Shown one piece after another: positions 34,837-45,128 of a stretch of DNA of 64,000 nucleotides (its first letter is position 1; every line of letters starts with the position of its first letter). The notes under the pieces are model-generated. The model searched no databases, was not told the DNA's origin, and was given only the letters and a program-made list of their open reading frames with translations. Made by a program: the position numbers and the translations under genes. The DNA comes from Cryptomeria japonica (taxonomy: Eukaryota > Streptophyta > Pinopsida > Cupressales > Cupressaceae), in NCBI RefSeq assembly GCF_030272615.1, contig NC_081415.1, positions 371,127,809 through 371,191,808 on the forward strand, written 5' to 3'.

Positions 34837-35589
34837 GAATGAAATTTTATATGCAAATCCTAAATCTAGATCAATTTGCTAGTTCCAAGTGCCACAATCA
34901 TAATGAATGAGACAAATTAAGCTATTATTAGCCTATTTAATAAAAGGAAAAAGCACCTAAGTTTAGCTAAGTGAATAAAGTAATTAAAGGACCTAATTAA
35001 TTAAATAATTGGATAATGTCCTAATTAATCCAACACCCCCCTTAATATTAACTTAGGGATAAGCTAAAGAGATAAAATGAATGCAAAATTCAAGAATGAA
35101 TGGGTCCCAACAATGAAGGGTTAATTAGGTACCCATATACAAACCAATGCAACTCTCAAAAGCAAAAAAAAGTAAAAAAAATTGAGTGGGAGAAAATCAT
35201 CTCCAAAAGAGAAAAAAAAATGAAAGGTACATGTGACAAAGCATGAAGGACTCCAAATATCCCCCCAAGTATTTAATCAATCACATAAGTACAATAAATA
35301 TTCCCCCAAAGGAGTAAAAAGAAGAGAAAATGTATCCACCCCATAAGAGAGAAGGTCCAATGTCTAAGATAAACACTCAAGGAGGAATGCTAATGAAGGT
35401 CCAAGAGTGGAAAACCATGTTCCTCCCCCAGGAAGAAACAAATACAATGGCCAAGGTAGAAGTAACTCCACAAAAGGATATGTAAGGAATACTCTTATGG
35501 TGGGTACTATTATAGGCTACGTAACTATCCACATGTCTGCATCGTGATATGCCAAATCAACTAAAGAAAATCCAAATGACTATGAAGAT
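34837..35589. other. AT-rich spacer, no gene seen
   Basis: A- and C-rich sequence including CCAACACCCCCCTTAATATT near 35029-35049, the kind of PPT-complement seen near copia LTRs. It may be remnant LTR of a minus-strand element; nothing firmer is visible. Confidence 0.4.
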
Positions 35590-36841
35590 CCTTGATCAAC
35601 AACCTCTGAAGGCATTGAAGATGAGATGAAAAGAATTCTCAAGATACCATCAAGGGCGAATGGAATATCCTCAAACATGTGTCCAATGTCTATAGTATGT
35701 GATGTATGAAATAACCTTGTAATATAAGACAAGTACACATCCCACAAAGCATAAACTGGAAGGGAACTACCAACCTGCTGAATTGAACTGGTCTCTAAAG
35801 AATAAGGTGGAGGAGGAGGCTCAACACAAGTCTTAAGAGCCATGATAGATGGATAAAGCACACATAGGTTCAAGTGACCAAATCTCTCCTTAGATATCTA
35901 ATCCACTCTAGATGCATGAGAGGTAGGACTAGTATATAGAACTGCATGCTCGATGGGAGAAAAATGAGAGAACTCTTACAATTGAGATACATGATCAATA
36001 ATATTAAATTCAATAATCTCTCTACTATGTAGGTCTCTAATAAGAACTGAATTAGGCATGATCTCTACTATCTTACCTAACCCATTGGGAGTAATTTAAT
36101 ATATGGAAGGCAGATTGGATGATAAAGAAAGATCGTATAGTACATCAGTAAATGTGCCATCATCAATTGCAATAGAACCCCTAATAACACTCATATAATT
36201 ATTATTACCCATCAAGATGTGTGATAAAATGTCAGTCTCATATGAAGAAAATAGACCCATAGATGAAGCCATATGATGAGATGCTCTTGAATCAAGAAGC
36301 TACTTGCTAGATTGAAGATATGTGGATGCACAAAGAGAATGGCCCTTCATCATGTCTTTGCTACATGCCATAGAAGTGGACTTAGAATGTGTAGGTTGTG
36401 AAGTGGTATAATAATATGAACTAGATGAAGGTGGATCAATATTATGTATCAGGAGAAGGTTTTGAAGCTCATCAATATTCTTTGCATAACACTGATGCTC
36501 ATCATGTATTATCTTAGTAAAATATTCACACTTTGGTTTATCCTTCTTAGATCAAGACCTCTTATAAGAGGAATAAAAATATGAAGTATCACATGATTGT
36601 GTGTCCTTGGGCTACTCATGTAACTTGGAATTTTGTTTCTTGCATTTTCCATGTGAATCCTTTTGATTTGTGGTGCTCTAATATGTAGAATCATTTCATC
36701 CTTTGGGGAACAATATTTTGGCTTCCTTTCTCTCCCTTTGACATCAATGGAAAGGACAACAAACTCTCCTACTCTTACTCCTATTTGCATACTAAAACTC
36801 TCTACAAGACCAACAATTCTACTTGTGTCAAGGAGTCAACA
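35590..36841 (-). pseudogene. Copia C relic: gag end, protease, pre-integrase
   Basis: Minus-strand text reads KPKCEYFTKIIHDEHQCYAK (about 36535-36475), then LLDSRASHHMASSMGLFSSYE (about 36305-36245, protease motif with Asp-Ser-Arg in place of Asp-Ser-Gly), ILMGNNNYMSV, GSIAIDDGTFTDVLYDL and NSVLIRDLHS (about 36060-36020). This region is distinct from and not in register with Copia B, so it is a different element. Stops are frequent. Confidence 0.72.
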
Positions 36842-36852
36842 CTCCCCCTCAA
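36842..36852 (-). other. Copia B polypurine tract
   Basis: On the minus strand TTGAGGGGGAG is followed by TGTTGACTCC, a PPT and LTR start. Little of the 3' LTR remains before Copia C sequence. Confidence 0.6.
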
Positions 36853-36909
36853 CTTGTACATCCTCTTGAATCAATAGGAGAGGGCTACCACACCCACCTT
36901 ATGGCTAAG

Positions 36910-37411
36910 ATACTCAAATGACTCCTTTAGAATAGGTTTTGTAAATATTTCAACAATTTTCTCTTTTTGTCTCAACATATTTTACCTTCACATTTTTGCA
37001 TGCAGCCTTCTCTCTTAAGAAATGATACCTAATTGAAATATTTGTTTTCCTTGAATGCACTACTAAATTCTTTGATATGTTTATAGTACTTGTATTATCT
37101 CATAGAATAGAAAGTTCCTCAAACTCTATTTTATTTCCTTCAAATTTCATTTCATCCATAGAACATAGGTCCAATAGGAAAATACTATAATATATTCCAA
37201 TTTTGTTGTAGAAAGGGATACTGAGTCTTTATTTTTGCTCAGCAAGGACACAAGATTTTCTCCAATAAAGGAAGCTCTGCCACTTATACTCTTCTAATCA
37301 TCAATACTTTCAGCCCAATCTACACTTGTGTATACTGTAAAATTAATATTTTCACTCTTGGGATACCACAATAAAAAATCTAATGTAGCATTTAGTTATC
37401 TGGATATTTTT
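36910..37411 (-). pseudogene. Copia B RNase H
   Basis: VYTSVDWAESIDD (near 37335-37295; the first Asp of the family motif is Ser), GRASFIGENLVSLLSKNKDS (near 37280-37220), STTKLEYI (Glu-to-Lys change) and, at the end, VKYVETKRENC. Several stops. Catalytically dead. Confidence 0.78.
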
Positions 37412-38330
37412 TTAATAGCCTTTACAAGGGTTTCCTAGTGATTCTTGAAACCTAGCTATCATACCCATTTCCTGTATTATATCTAGTCTAGAATTAGTCA
37501 CATACAACAAACTACTAATCATGAGTCTAGACAAAGTCTGATTTGGTAAAGAGGACTCATCATCTCCACTCAATTTGCATCTAGTCACCATAGGTGTACT
37601 AACTAGTTTGTAGTCTTCCATCTTGAACTTGTTCAACATTTCTTTTATATACTTGCTTTGAGATATGAATATGTCTTTTGTAAGCTAAGAAATGAAGATA
37701 ACTTGCCAAGCATTGACATTTCAAATTTCTTTTGCATAGAATCCCAAAATTCCTTACACATTTAATCACTACTAGCTCCAAAAATAATTTCATCCACATA
37801 AACAACAAAAATCAATAATTGATCACCTTCTTTTTTATTTATAGGTTGCTATTTATGCTACCTCTCTTGAAGCCTTGTTGTTGCAGATATGTATCCAATC
37901 TTGAATACCATACTCTAAGATCTTTCTTGAGTCCACATAGGGCCTTCTTCAATCTACATATAAATTTTTATTTTTTTTGAAAGTTGAAAACCTTCAGGTT
38001 GTTCAATGTATACTTCTTCCTCTAAATCTTCAATCAAAAATATTGATTTGACATCCATCTAGTATACTTTGAAGTTTTTAAATGTTGATAATGCAAGAAA
38101 CATCCCAATTGCTTCCAATCTTGCTATTGGAGAAAATGTCTCCTCAAAATCAAATCTCTCTATTCGAGCATATCCTTTACATACATGTTTGGCCTTATTT
38201 TGAATTACTTTTCCATCTTCATTCAACTTTTTTCTAAAATCCCATTAGGAACTATGACACTCTTGTCTTTAGGTCTTAGAACAAGTTCCCAAGTTTTATT
38301 TTTTTCTATCTAATTTAGCTCTTCCTCCAT
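37412..38330 (-). pseudogene. Copia B reverse transcriptase
   Basis: The N-terminal part near 38240-38000 reads VIQNKAKHVCKGYARIE, FEETFSPIARLEAIG, VDVKSIFL-like text and [14 protein letters not shown]. The C-terminal part is YISKQVYKRNVEQVQDGRL-like text and, in the open frame 37639-37412, KMEDYKLVSTPMVTRCKLSG. A frame break and stops lie between, and a long T-run at 37970-37980 adds a frameshift. Confidence 0.8.
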
Positions 38331-38689
38331 AGCCTCTAACCAACACTTATCTTTGCTAGCTTCTACAAAAGTACTTGGTTCAATTTTTTACAATAAAGAA
38401 AAGTGTACCTGTTAATTTGCCTTCACATTTCTTCTCTAGGTCTAAAATCCACTACCATTATCTCCAATGGTTTATTCTTTAGAGTGATTATTCTAGACAT
38501 ATTTGGTCAGAGTCTTTGAAGTCATTTTTTTCAATTCATTTATGGTTATCTCACCACTATTGTAGAATGATTCATCATTGTCATCTTCATCCAAAACTTC
38601 ATTTTATTGTATTATATCATCAATACTCACATTAGCACTTTCAACTACCCTTCGCATTTTTTTATTATAACTATTCTATGTCTTACTTC

Positions 38690-39136
38690 TCATCTAATAA
38701 CCAAGAAAAATGCCTTCATCGGATCTAGAATCAAACTTACCCAAATTTTCTTCATTCCTTTTGATATAGCACTTACTTCAAAATATCCAGAGGTGTCTGA
38801 TATATGTTGGTCTCCCTTTGCATAGCTCATATGGAGTCTTAGTGGTTCTTATCCTAATTTGTGCTATATTCAAAATGTATATTGTTGTTTGAACAACTTC
38901 TCTCTGATAAAGATTTGATAAATTGTCTTTAACTCAAAATTTTCCTTGCCATCTCTTGTATGATCCTATTCTTTCTTTTTACACCTCCATTTTGTTGAGG
39001 AGTTCTAGGGGCAAAATATTGTCTTTGGATTCCATGATTCTCATAGGAATCTTCATATATATCAAAGGTGAATTCTTTTCTTTCCGATCTTAAGCATTTT
39101 ATTGTTCTTCATATATCATTCTCCACCATTTCTTTT
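38690..39136 (-). pseudogene. Copia B integrase, C-terminal half
   Basis: EFTFDIYEDSYENHGIQRQY and FAPRTPQQNGGVKRKNRIIQ (39080-38955) are the third-catalytic-residue region of copia integrase; the Glu of the usual NGVVERKNR reads Lys. A frameshifted tail continues towards 38690. The left end of the insert at 39137 truncates it. Confidence 0.82.
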
Positions 39137-41132
39137 TGTTGGAATTTGTTGTCATTGATGTCAACCTACAACTTGTGTGTTGTCATTGAAGATATGTCCG
39201 ACATGATGATTGTCAAAGTATGGGGAAATTGTTGGAAGTTGTTGTCAGGTGTTGTTAGATGGATGTTGGTTGCAGATGCACTGTGTTGTGGATGTCCACC
39301 TTCTTGATGTTTGATGTCTACACTCGGTATGTTATGTTGATGTTGATAATTATTTAATAATATGCTTGATGGCAAAGATGGTATAATGACGGTATCATGT
39401 TAAGATGAGGATTAGATGCATTTAGATGAGGATTAGAAGCATGATGATCGTATCATATTCAGATGAAGATTAGAAGTATTAAGATGAGTATTAGAAGAAC
39501 GAAAATAAAGTGGATAGGATTATGATAATCTTGTGTATCGTATCAAATGATAGTTTATGATGTTTTTGGGTCATTCTAGTCCTTGAAAGATTGATGGTAT
39601 AAGTAATTGCAGGAATATATGCTGAAGATAGTTTGGAAGAATGCTCTAAATTCATCTACATTTTATGATATGGTCTTTTAGAATTGAACATAATATGTAT
39701 GCTCTATGGATTTTGCACTCCTATCTTTTTCAAGTCCCTAGTGTTGCAGTTGATGTGGTTGGTAATCAGTTTGTTGGTGGTTTGGTTGTCTATCAGGATT
39801 GGTCCAAAAAATGTTGTGTTTCTTCACATTGATATTTTTTTGTTTTAGCTTGGAGGAAATTATTGTAATGGTGGTGTTGTGACTTAGTTCAAGTTTCAGG
39901 TGTTGATGTGGTTTGCAAGAGTTGATAATTATGTTTTGTTCATAAGTGTGTCTTTTGGCCTCCTGGAATGAAGTGTTTTGTATCTGTTTGTGTTGTGCCA
40001 ACATGTTTTGATGTGACAATGAGAAAGAAGTATTTGGAAAAAATTTTGGTTATTTAAGGAATGTCCTTATGTGCTCCACATGATGTTGAATGATCTGTTT
40101 GATGTTGCATTGCATCCAATGTTGGTTCTTCAAGGTAGTTGTTGTGGTTTGGCAAACTTAGGTTGTTCTCTTGCTTGCACTATGTTCTTGAGGGTCTACG
40201 CTAGCATTGGTGGTTGTGTTAAGATGTATATGGTTCCTAACTTGGCTTGTGGGGATCAACATTGATTTAATTCATTTGGAAGATATGTTTTTTGACTGAT
40301 AGGTTATGTGCTACATGGTTTATATACATGTTAAGTTGTTGTTGACTTTAGAGGATGTGTTCTAGTGTATGTAATGTGTGAGACTACTTGGAGAGATATA
40401 ATATGATTAATATGATTTTTTAGGTCATTCCTATCTCTTGGATTGGACCGCTTTCACTACAATTGTGTCTGGTGGCCAACTTGATAGGACTTATTCTTGT
40501 CCCCTGTTTTGGTCAACCTAATTTATGTTTTGTGATAAAGAGGATGATATATATAGAAGATCGTTTCAATGTGAATATGTGGCATGAGTGCATGGATCTA
40601 AGTGAATAGAAGAAAATGTGAAGTTGAGATAGAAGTGTGTGGTGAAAACATTGGTGTTGAATTGCATAATGGTTGCTTGTGTGAGCAGCTACATTCAAAG
40701 GAGATTGTTGGAAGGAGAGTTGTTGAAGGCTTATTCATCTTGATTCATATATTCATGTACCTTGCTTAGATATAATGAGTCTTTCTAGAAAAAATTTTGT
40801 ATCTTTCCTTGAAGCAATGAGACTCGGCCTCTAAGTTCCTTGTATCTTGCCCTAGGGTAGTACACCTCAACCTACAAGTTCTTCTGAGGGAAGTGAACTT
40901 CCTTGGTAGTGTGCCTAAAAAAATATTGTAACCTTGTTCATATATTGTGAGTAAGTCTCATGGGAGTTTTCCCATGTAAATTTGGTGTTCTCTTGTGCAT
41001 GGTGTCCATTGTCTTATCTTGTATTGTTGTTGATAAGATTAAGAATAAGTTGACATTAATTTGTGGTATAAAGCTTAAGTGATTGATCAAGATTGCTTCA
41101 CCCCCCTTCACAATCTTGGGGTGTGTTAAACA
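39137..41132 (+). mobile_element. Solo-LTR-like insertion in Copia B integrase
   Basis: A 2.0-kb block begins TGTTGGAATTTGTTGTCATTG and ends GGTGTGTTAAACA, resembling a copia LTR in plus orientation; CACCCCCCTTCACAATCTTG before the end is a typical copia LTR-end phrase. TATATATAG at 40548-40556 could be its TATA box. No internal coding region is present. Flanks carry a diverged duplication of about 90 bases of integrase sequence (39047-39136 and 41133-41225), much longer than a 5-bp TSD. Confidence 0.65.
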
Positions 41133-41520
41133 CTCTTCATATCTATCAAAGGTAAATTCTTCGCCTCTTTTTTATCTTAAACATTTTATTGTTCTTCATA
41201 TATTGTTCTCCACCATTTCTTTAAATGCTTCAAATTTTTCAAAAGCTTTTGATTTTTCTAAGAAAAGTAATCCAAGTTATTCTAGAATAATAATCAACGA
41301 TCATCATAAAATAATTGTCACCTTGTAGAATATTTGTTCTCATTGGTAACCACTAATTTGTATGAATTAGATCTAATGGTTTTGTCATCGAATACTCTTT
41401 GGTTGGAAATCCGATTCTTGTCTTCTTTCCTTCATGACATGGTTTGTAGCTAGTAGATAGAGGCTTCTTGATCTTAGGCATGTCTCTTATTGCACCTTTT
41501 GAACTAATCCCATAAGATCA
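41133..41520 (-). pseudogene. Copia B integrase, N-terminal half
   Basis: Minus-strand text KTRIGFPTKEYSMTKPLDLI, then HTN where His-Thr-Asp is usual, then GDNYFMMIVDYYSRITWITF. The zinc finger is not clearly preserved. The bases 41133-41225 repeat the integrase region that also lies left of the insert. Confidence 0.75.
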
Positions 41521-41900
41521 TCAAAATTAATATGTCTGAACCTTATGCGCCAAAGCCAAATTTCTTCCCTCTATATGACAACATAGTTTCATCCATTAAC
41601 TTCATTGAGATGATACACATCACTATCGATCATACTTCCTTCCATAATCAATTCATTAGTACTACTTTTCCTAATCTCACATCCATTTGCATTGAAAGAA
41701 ATATTATAACCTTTATCACACATTTGACTCACATTTAAAAGATTATGTTTTAGACCTACATACAAGACATCATAGATTTTTGTCTTTCCACCATCAATAC
41801 TCAAAGTACCCTTATCTATAATCTTTGCAACCGAGTTGTTACCAAGTGTTACAAACCAGCCATCAAACTTTTTGAACTTCATGGATTTTCTTGTCTTTGA
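41521..41900 (-). pseudogene. Copia B post-protease / pre-integrase segment
   Basis: A 97-codon open frame (41882-41589) reads FKKFDGWFVTLGNNSVAKII, GTLSIDGGKTKIYDVLYVGL and KHNLLNVSQMCDKGYNISF, the conserved region between protease and integrase in copia polyproteins. The protease Asp-Ser-Gly lies upstream in decayed sequence. Confidence 0.85.
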
Positions 41901-42059
41901 TCATGTGACTTAAACATCCATATTTTTTTCTCCTTTGAGAATGAAGTGTAGTTTGTGCAACCATAGATCTTTCTAAAGGTCAAACCTTGGGGGAAGGGAT
42001 TTCAGTACCAATTTTACAATCACTACATCTTACATCTCTTCACCAAGTCTTCTGATGGT

Positions 42060-42500
42060 ATTAATTATTCCATCAACCTAGAGTGGGAGGGTAGCAATAT
42101 TTTCTTCTTCCTTCATCTTCAAGCTCTCAAACTAACCTCAATAGGTCTGAAGCTTTTCTTGTTTGACCTTGGCATCCCCTTCATAAATATTGTACAATGT
42201 ATCCCACACATCCTTTGCAATCCTACAATGCATTATGTTCACAAATGCAAAGTTATATAAACCACATAGAATAACATTTCTTGCCTTAGCATTATTTTCA
42301 CAAGCCTTTTTTCTAGCCTGATCTCTTGGGCATTATTAGGAAATTCATATCCATCCATTACTGTTTGCAAAACATCATTCCTTAGAGCCATCAAATAGGA
42401 TTCTATCCTTACACTACAAAACACATAGTTGGATCCATCAAACAACGATGTCTTGTTTGAAGAAAGACCTTCTTCAGCAACTGAGTGTGCCATCATAGAT
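42060..42500 (-). pseudogene. Copia B gag (N-terminal part)
   Basis: From ATG near 42493: AHSVAEEGLSSNKTSLFDGS, then NYVFCSVRIESYLMALRNDV and LQTVMDGYEFP, matching the copia gag N-terminal domain (FDGSNYxxWxxRMxxYLxA). The frame then shifts; residues around 42240-42100 correspond to the UBN2 region. Confidence 0.8.
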
Positions 42501-42537
42501 CTACCTCAAATTTCTAAGCTTCTTCCATGGAACTTGG

Positions 42538-42549
42538 CTATTATATCAA
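42538..42549 (-). other. Copia B primer binding site, degenerate
   Basis: Minus strand TTGATATAATAGCC corresponds to TTGGTATCAGAGCC with three transitions. It stands between the gag leader and TGTTAAGCAC, the inner LTR edge. Confidence 0.6.
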
Positions 42550-42550
42550 T

Positions 42551-43011
42551 TGTTAAGCACATAGATATATTGAGAGAGGGGTTAATTGGTATATGCCAAT
42601 TTCAACTCAATTCAACATTAATTATCATTAATAACTTCCTTGAGCATTACAACTAGTTTCAAACCCAATTCATCATTAGTGGAATTTACTTATCTTTCCT
42701 TAACTATGATGCAACTTATCAAATAATGAACATAAATGCACATCCACACAAATGAACACCAAATTTATGTGGAAACCTGGAAGGGAGAAGCCATGATGAG
42801 AATAGATGGTTGGATCTACTTCCAAAATCTAACCTCACAAGAAATATATTAGAGAAATTATAATTTGAAGTAGGCACCAACCTACTGAAGACACCAATCC
42901 CTTATTACATTTGTACGCACCACCCTATAGGAGACACCAATCTACTAATCCAAGATCCGAGCACCAACATAGCAAATGAGACACTAATCTCAAATGCAAC
43001 AAGATATACAA
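42551..43011 (-). repeat. Copia B 5' LTR, inner part
   Basis: Begins TGTTAAGCACATAG next to the degenerate PBS and includes TTTATGTGGAAACCTGGAAG, similar to the TGGAAACCCAAATAGGG phrase in the Copia A LTR. The LINE is inserted in it; the rest probably continues at 51029, but the outer end could not be located. Confidence 0.6.
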
Positions 43012-43021
43012 AAGATATGTT
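43012..43021. repeat. LINE target-site duplication, left copy
   Basis: AAGATATGTT, repeated exactly at 51019-51028, at the two ends of the LINE. Confidence 0.75.
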
Positions 43022-43035
43022 TTTTATTAAGGAAA

Positions 43036-43208
43036 ATCAGGTTTTAAGGGACCCGAAACCCGCTTACATAACATAAAGATAAGAAAGAAAGAAGCAAGAG
43101 AGAACAGTACAAAGAAAGAAAAGCTACAAAAGACCAGCATAAAAAACAACAGCTAGGGAAAAGGACAACAAAAAGCCAGCAAGAGACTGGCAAGACCAGT
43201 ATTACATT
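43036..43208 (-). other. LINE 3' untranslated region
   Basis: Follows the ORF3 stop (43209-43211). On the minus strand it is rich in T and C, with CTTTCTTTCTTATC before the tail. No domain. Confidence 0.6.
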
Positions 43209-45128
43209 TCAGATAAAAAAATTTATAGACTCTTCTGCGTCCTTAACGAGCATCGTCATAGATTGAGCAGCTTCTCTCAGGTCTTTGTTCTCCTGCTTTT
43301 GATGGATGTCTTTAGTCTTCATCTGCAAATCATTGGTAGTATGCCTTGTTCTTTGTCTAGAGGATTGGAGAGCAGAGTTGCAGGTCGGCATATACTCAAT
43401 GATCACCATCTCTTTGTTCTGTTGGTTCTTCTCCAGACAATCAACCAAGGTGTTCATATTTTGAGACGAGACTTTCAAAACCTCAAGACTGTGATTCATA
43501 AATTTCTTCAAGGCCTTCTTAGTTTTAGTAATCCGATTGATAATAATTTAATTATCAACCTCAGCCTTATCTCTGACGATTCTGATCACATCTTCAAGAT
43601 ACTTCAAGTCTCCCTTAATCATTTCTTTTTCCAGCTAGTCTTGCATTTCAATTTCATCATCTGCCTCACTGGTGTCCACCTTTGCATCCTCTTTCCCAGT
43701 ATTTGTATCCTTAATCAAATTCTGAATCTTATAATCCAAATCTCTCTGTTTGTTCTGAATACTGGAGATATTTTCAATTACCCATTTCTGGAAATTGAAA
43801 AATTCCAGAGTACTATTTCTAGCAGCATTCAAAATGGAGTCCATCATTTCCCTACCCTGCACAAAGCTCACAGACTTAGGGTTAACTTCCTCCATGGTAT
43901 TCTGGGCAACATTCCTACTATCCGAGACAATAGGATTTGAATTCGGCTTTTCAACATACACTTTTCTCTACACCTCCTCCTCTTCTCTTGCAACCTCTTT
44001 CTTCTCATTCTCCACTTCATCATCAGCCGCCTTCCCCTGTTCCTCCTCTGAACCAGCTTCCACATCCGTGACCTCTTTATCTTCATCATCAACCCTCCCT
44101 TTCTTATGAAGAGGAATGTTAGATGAATCATCGTTAGACTCAAAACCATCACGACTATCTGAAATATGGGCATTTGCCACCAAAGGATCTTCCTTATTAA
44201 CCCTAGCTTTTTTCTTCAAATGCTCATAAATGAGCAGGATGAGACCTTAGTGAGCTATGGGATAGGATTTGGGTTTTTTTGCATGGTCGGCCAAGCTTTC
44301 ATTCAAGGATGAAGCTAAATAGAAAGGCAAAGAGATCTTAAACCCATGGCGGAAATGGTTTAGAATAGAAAAATGATAACTATAAACCTTCATAAACCTA
44401 CCATCAATAGTTAAGAATTCCATCAAAACCCTTAACATCTTCTGCCAGAAGGACTTTACCTGATGAGGGAGGTAGTAAGATACATTGTCCTTCTTGGCGA
44501 GACGAACCTTCTCTTCATCACTTTTAGGGAAGTTTTTAATAGCTTTCACCTCAAACTTTCAATCTCTATAAAACTTGGTACCTTCCTTCTGTAAACCAGT
44601 AACTTCCACCACCAAATCCTCATCGAGCTTCAAATTCTCCCCAAACAAAGTGACTTTGTTGTTTGATCCCTTGGCAAAGCCTTGAGACACTGACTTTTTA
44701 CTACCATGTAATTTTTCCATGTAGTCTATGAAACCATGTCTATGCAGCCTCCGCCAAACTTTCTGCTCACTTTTCCAATTATCATAGCTAGAGGGCTCAT
44801 TCTGATTAAGATTGCCTCCCATGTTGAAATACAGGTCGAGGCTTTCAACATAGCACAAGTTACTCAAAAATTGAAAACCAAGACTTAACCGTAGGCTCTT
44901 GAACAGAATGCTGGGCTCGAAAAACAAGGTAATTTCCTTGAGTTTGAAGAGGTATTTAATAATAGTCATGATGAACCAACACTTATTATGATTAGCCCCG
45001 TCACACTAGTGATCATAATCACAATGCCTAAAAATGATCATCAGTTGACACTTCGCATAACCCCAATCTTTGTCTTTGATATCCGGACCCAGAAAAGTAA
45101 TGATAAACTTAACTTGAACCATGGACAT
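43209..45128 (-). pseudogene. LINE third ORF: putative plant-transposon-protein-like, decayed
   Basis: From ATG at 45128 (or 45122) to TGA at 43209: 639 codons in one frame, six internal stops (45006 TAG, 44559 TGA, 44247 TAA, 43968 TAG, 43635 TAG, 43548 TAA), all explicable by C-to-T, and no frameshift. It overlaps the end of ORF2 (stop 45041) by 88 bases in another frame. The N-terminal half includes KVWRRLHRHGFIDYMEKLHG, LVVEVTGLQKEGTKFYRD and FLTIDGRFMKVYSYHFSILN, then HFRHGFKISLPFYLASSL; this resembles the putative plant transposon protein domain (VTGLP...EGRF..VY.YH...L.HF....), by memory of the family pattern. Next is a Glu/Asp/Lys-rich linker (44160-43975) and a helical, possibly coiled-coil C-terminal third (43960-43215) rich in Glu, Lys, Asp and Gln. 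I do not know its function. It could be an ORF belonging to the LINE or a captured gene. Confidence 0.75.

Larger units (their letters stand above)
36853..42550 (-). mobile_element. Copia B relic, interrupted by a solo-LTR-like insert
   Basis: Minus-strand domains in copia order: gag (42500-42060), pre-integrase (41882-41589), integrase (41520-41133 and 39136-38690), RT (38330-37412) and RNase H (37400-36910), with a PPT at 36842 and a degenerate PBS at 42538-42549. Frames are broken in every domain. Confidence 0.82.

Noticed and set aside
43263-44109. Plus-strand 225- and 104-codon frames
   Set aside because: Antisense shadows of LINE ORF3; composition (Leu/Ile/Phe or Ser-rich) mirrors the Glu/Lys/Asp codons of the other strand.
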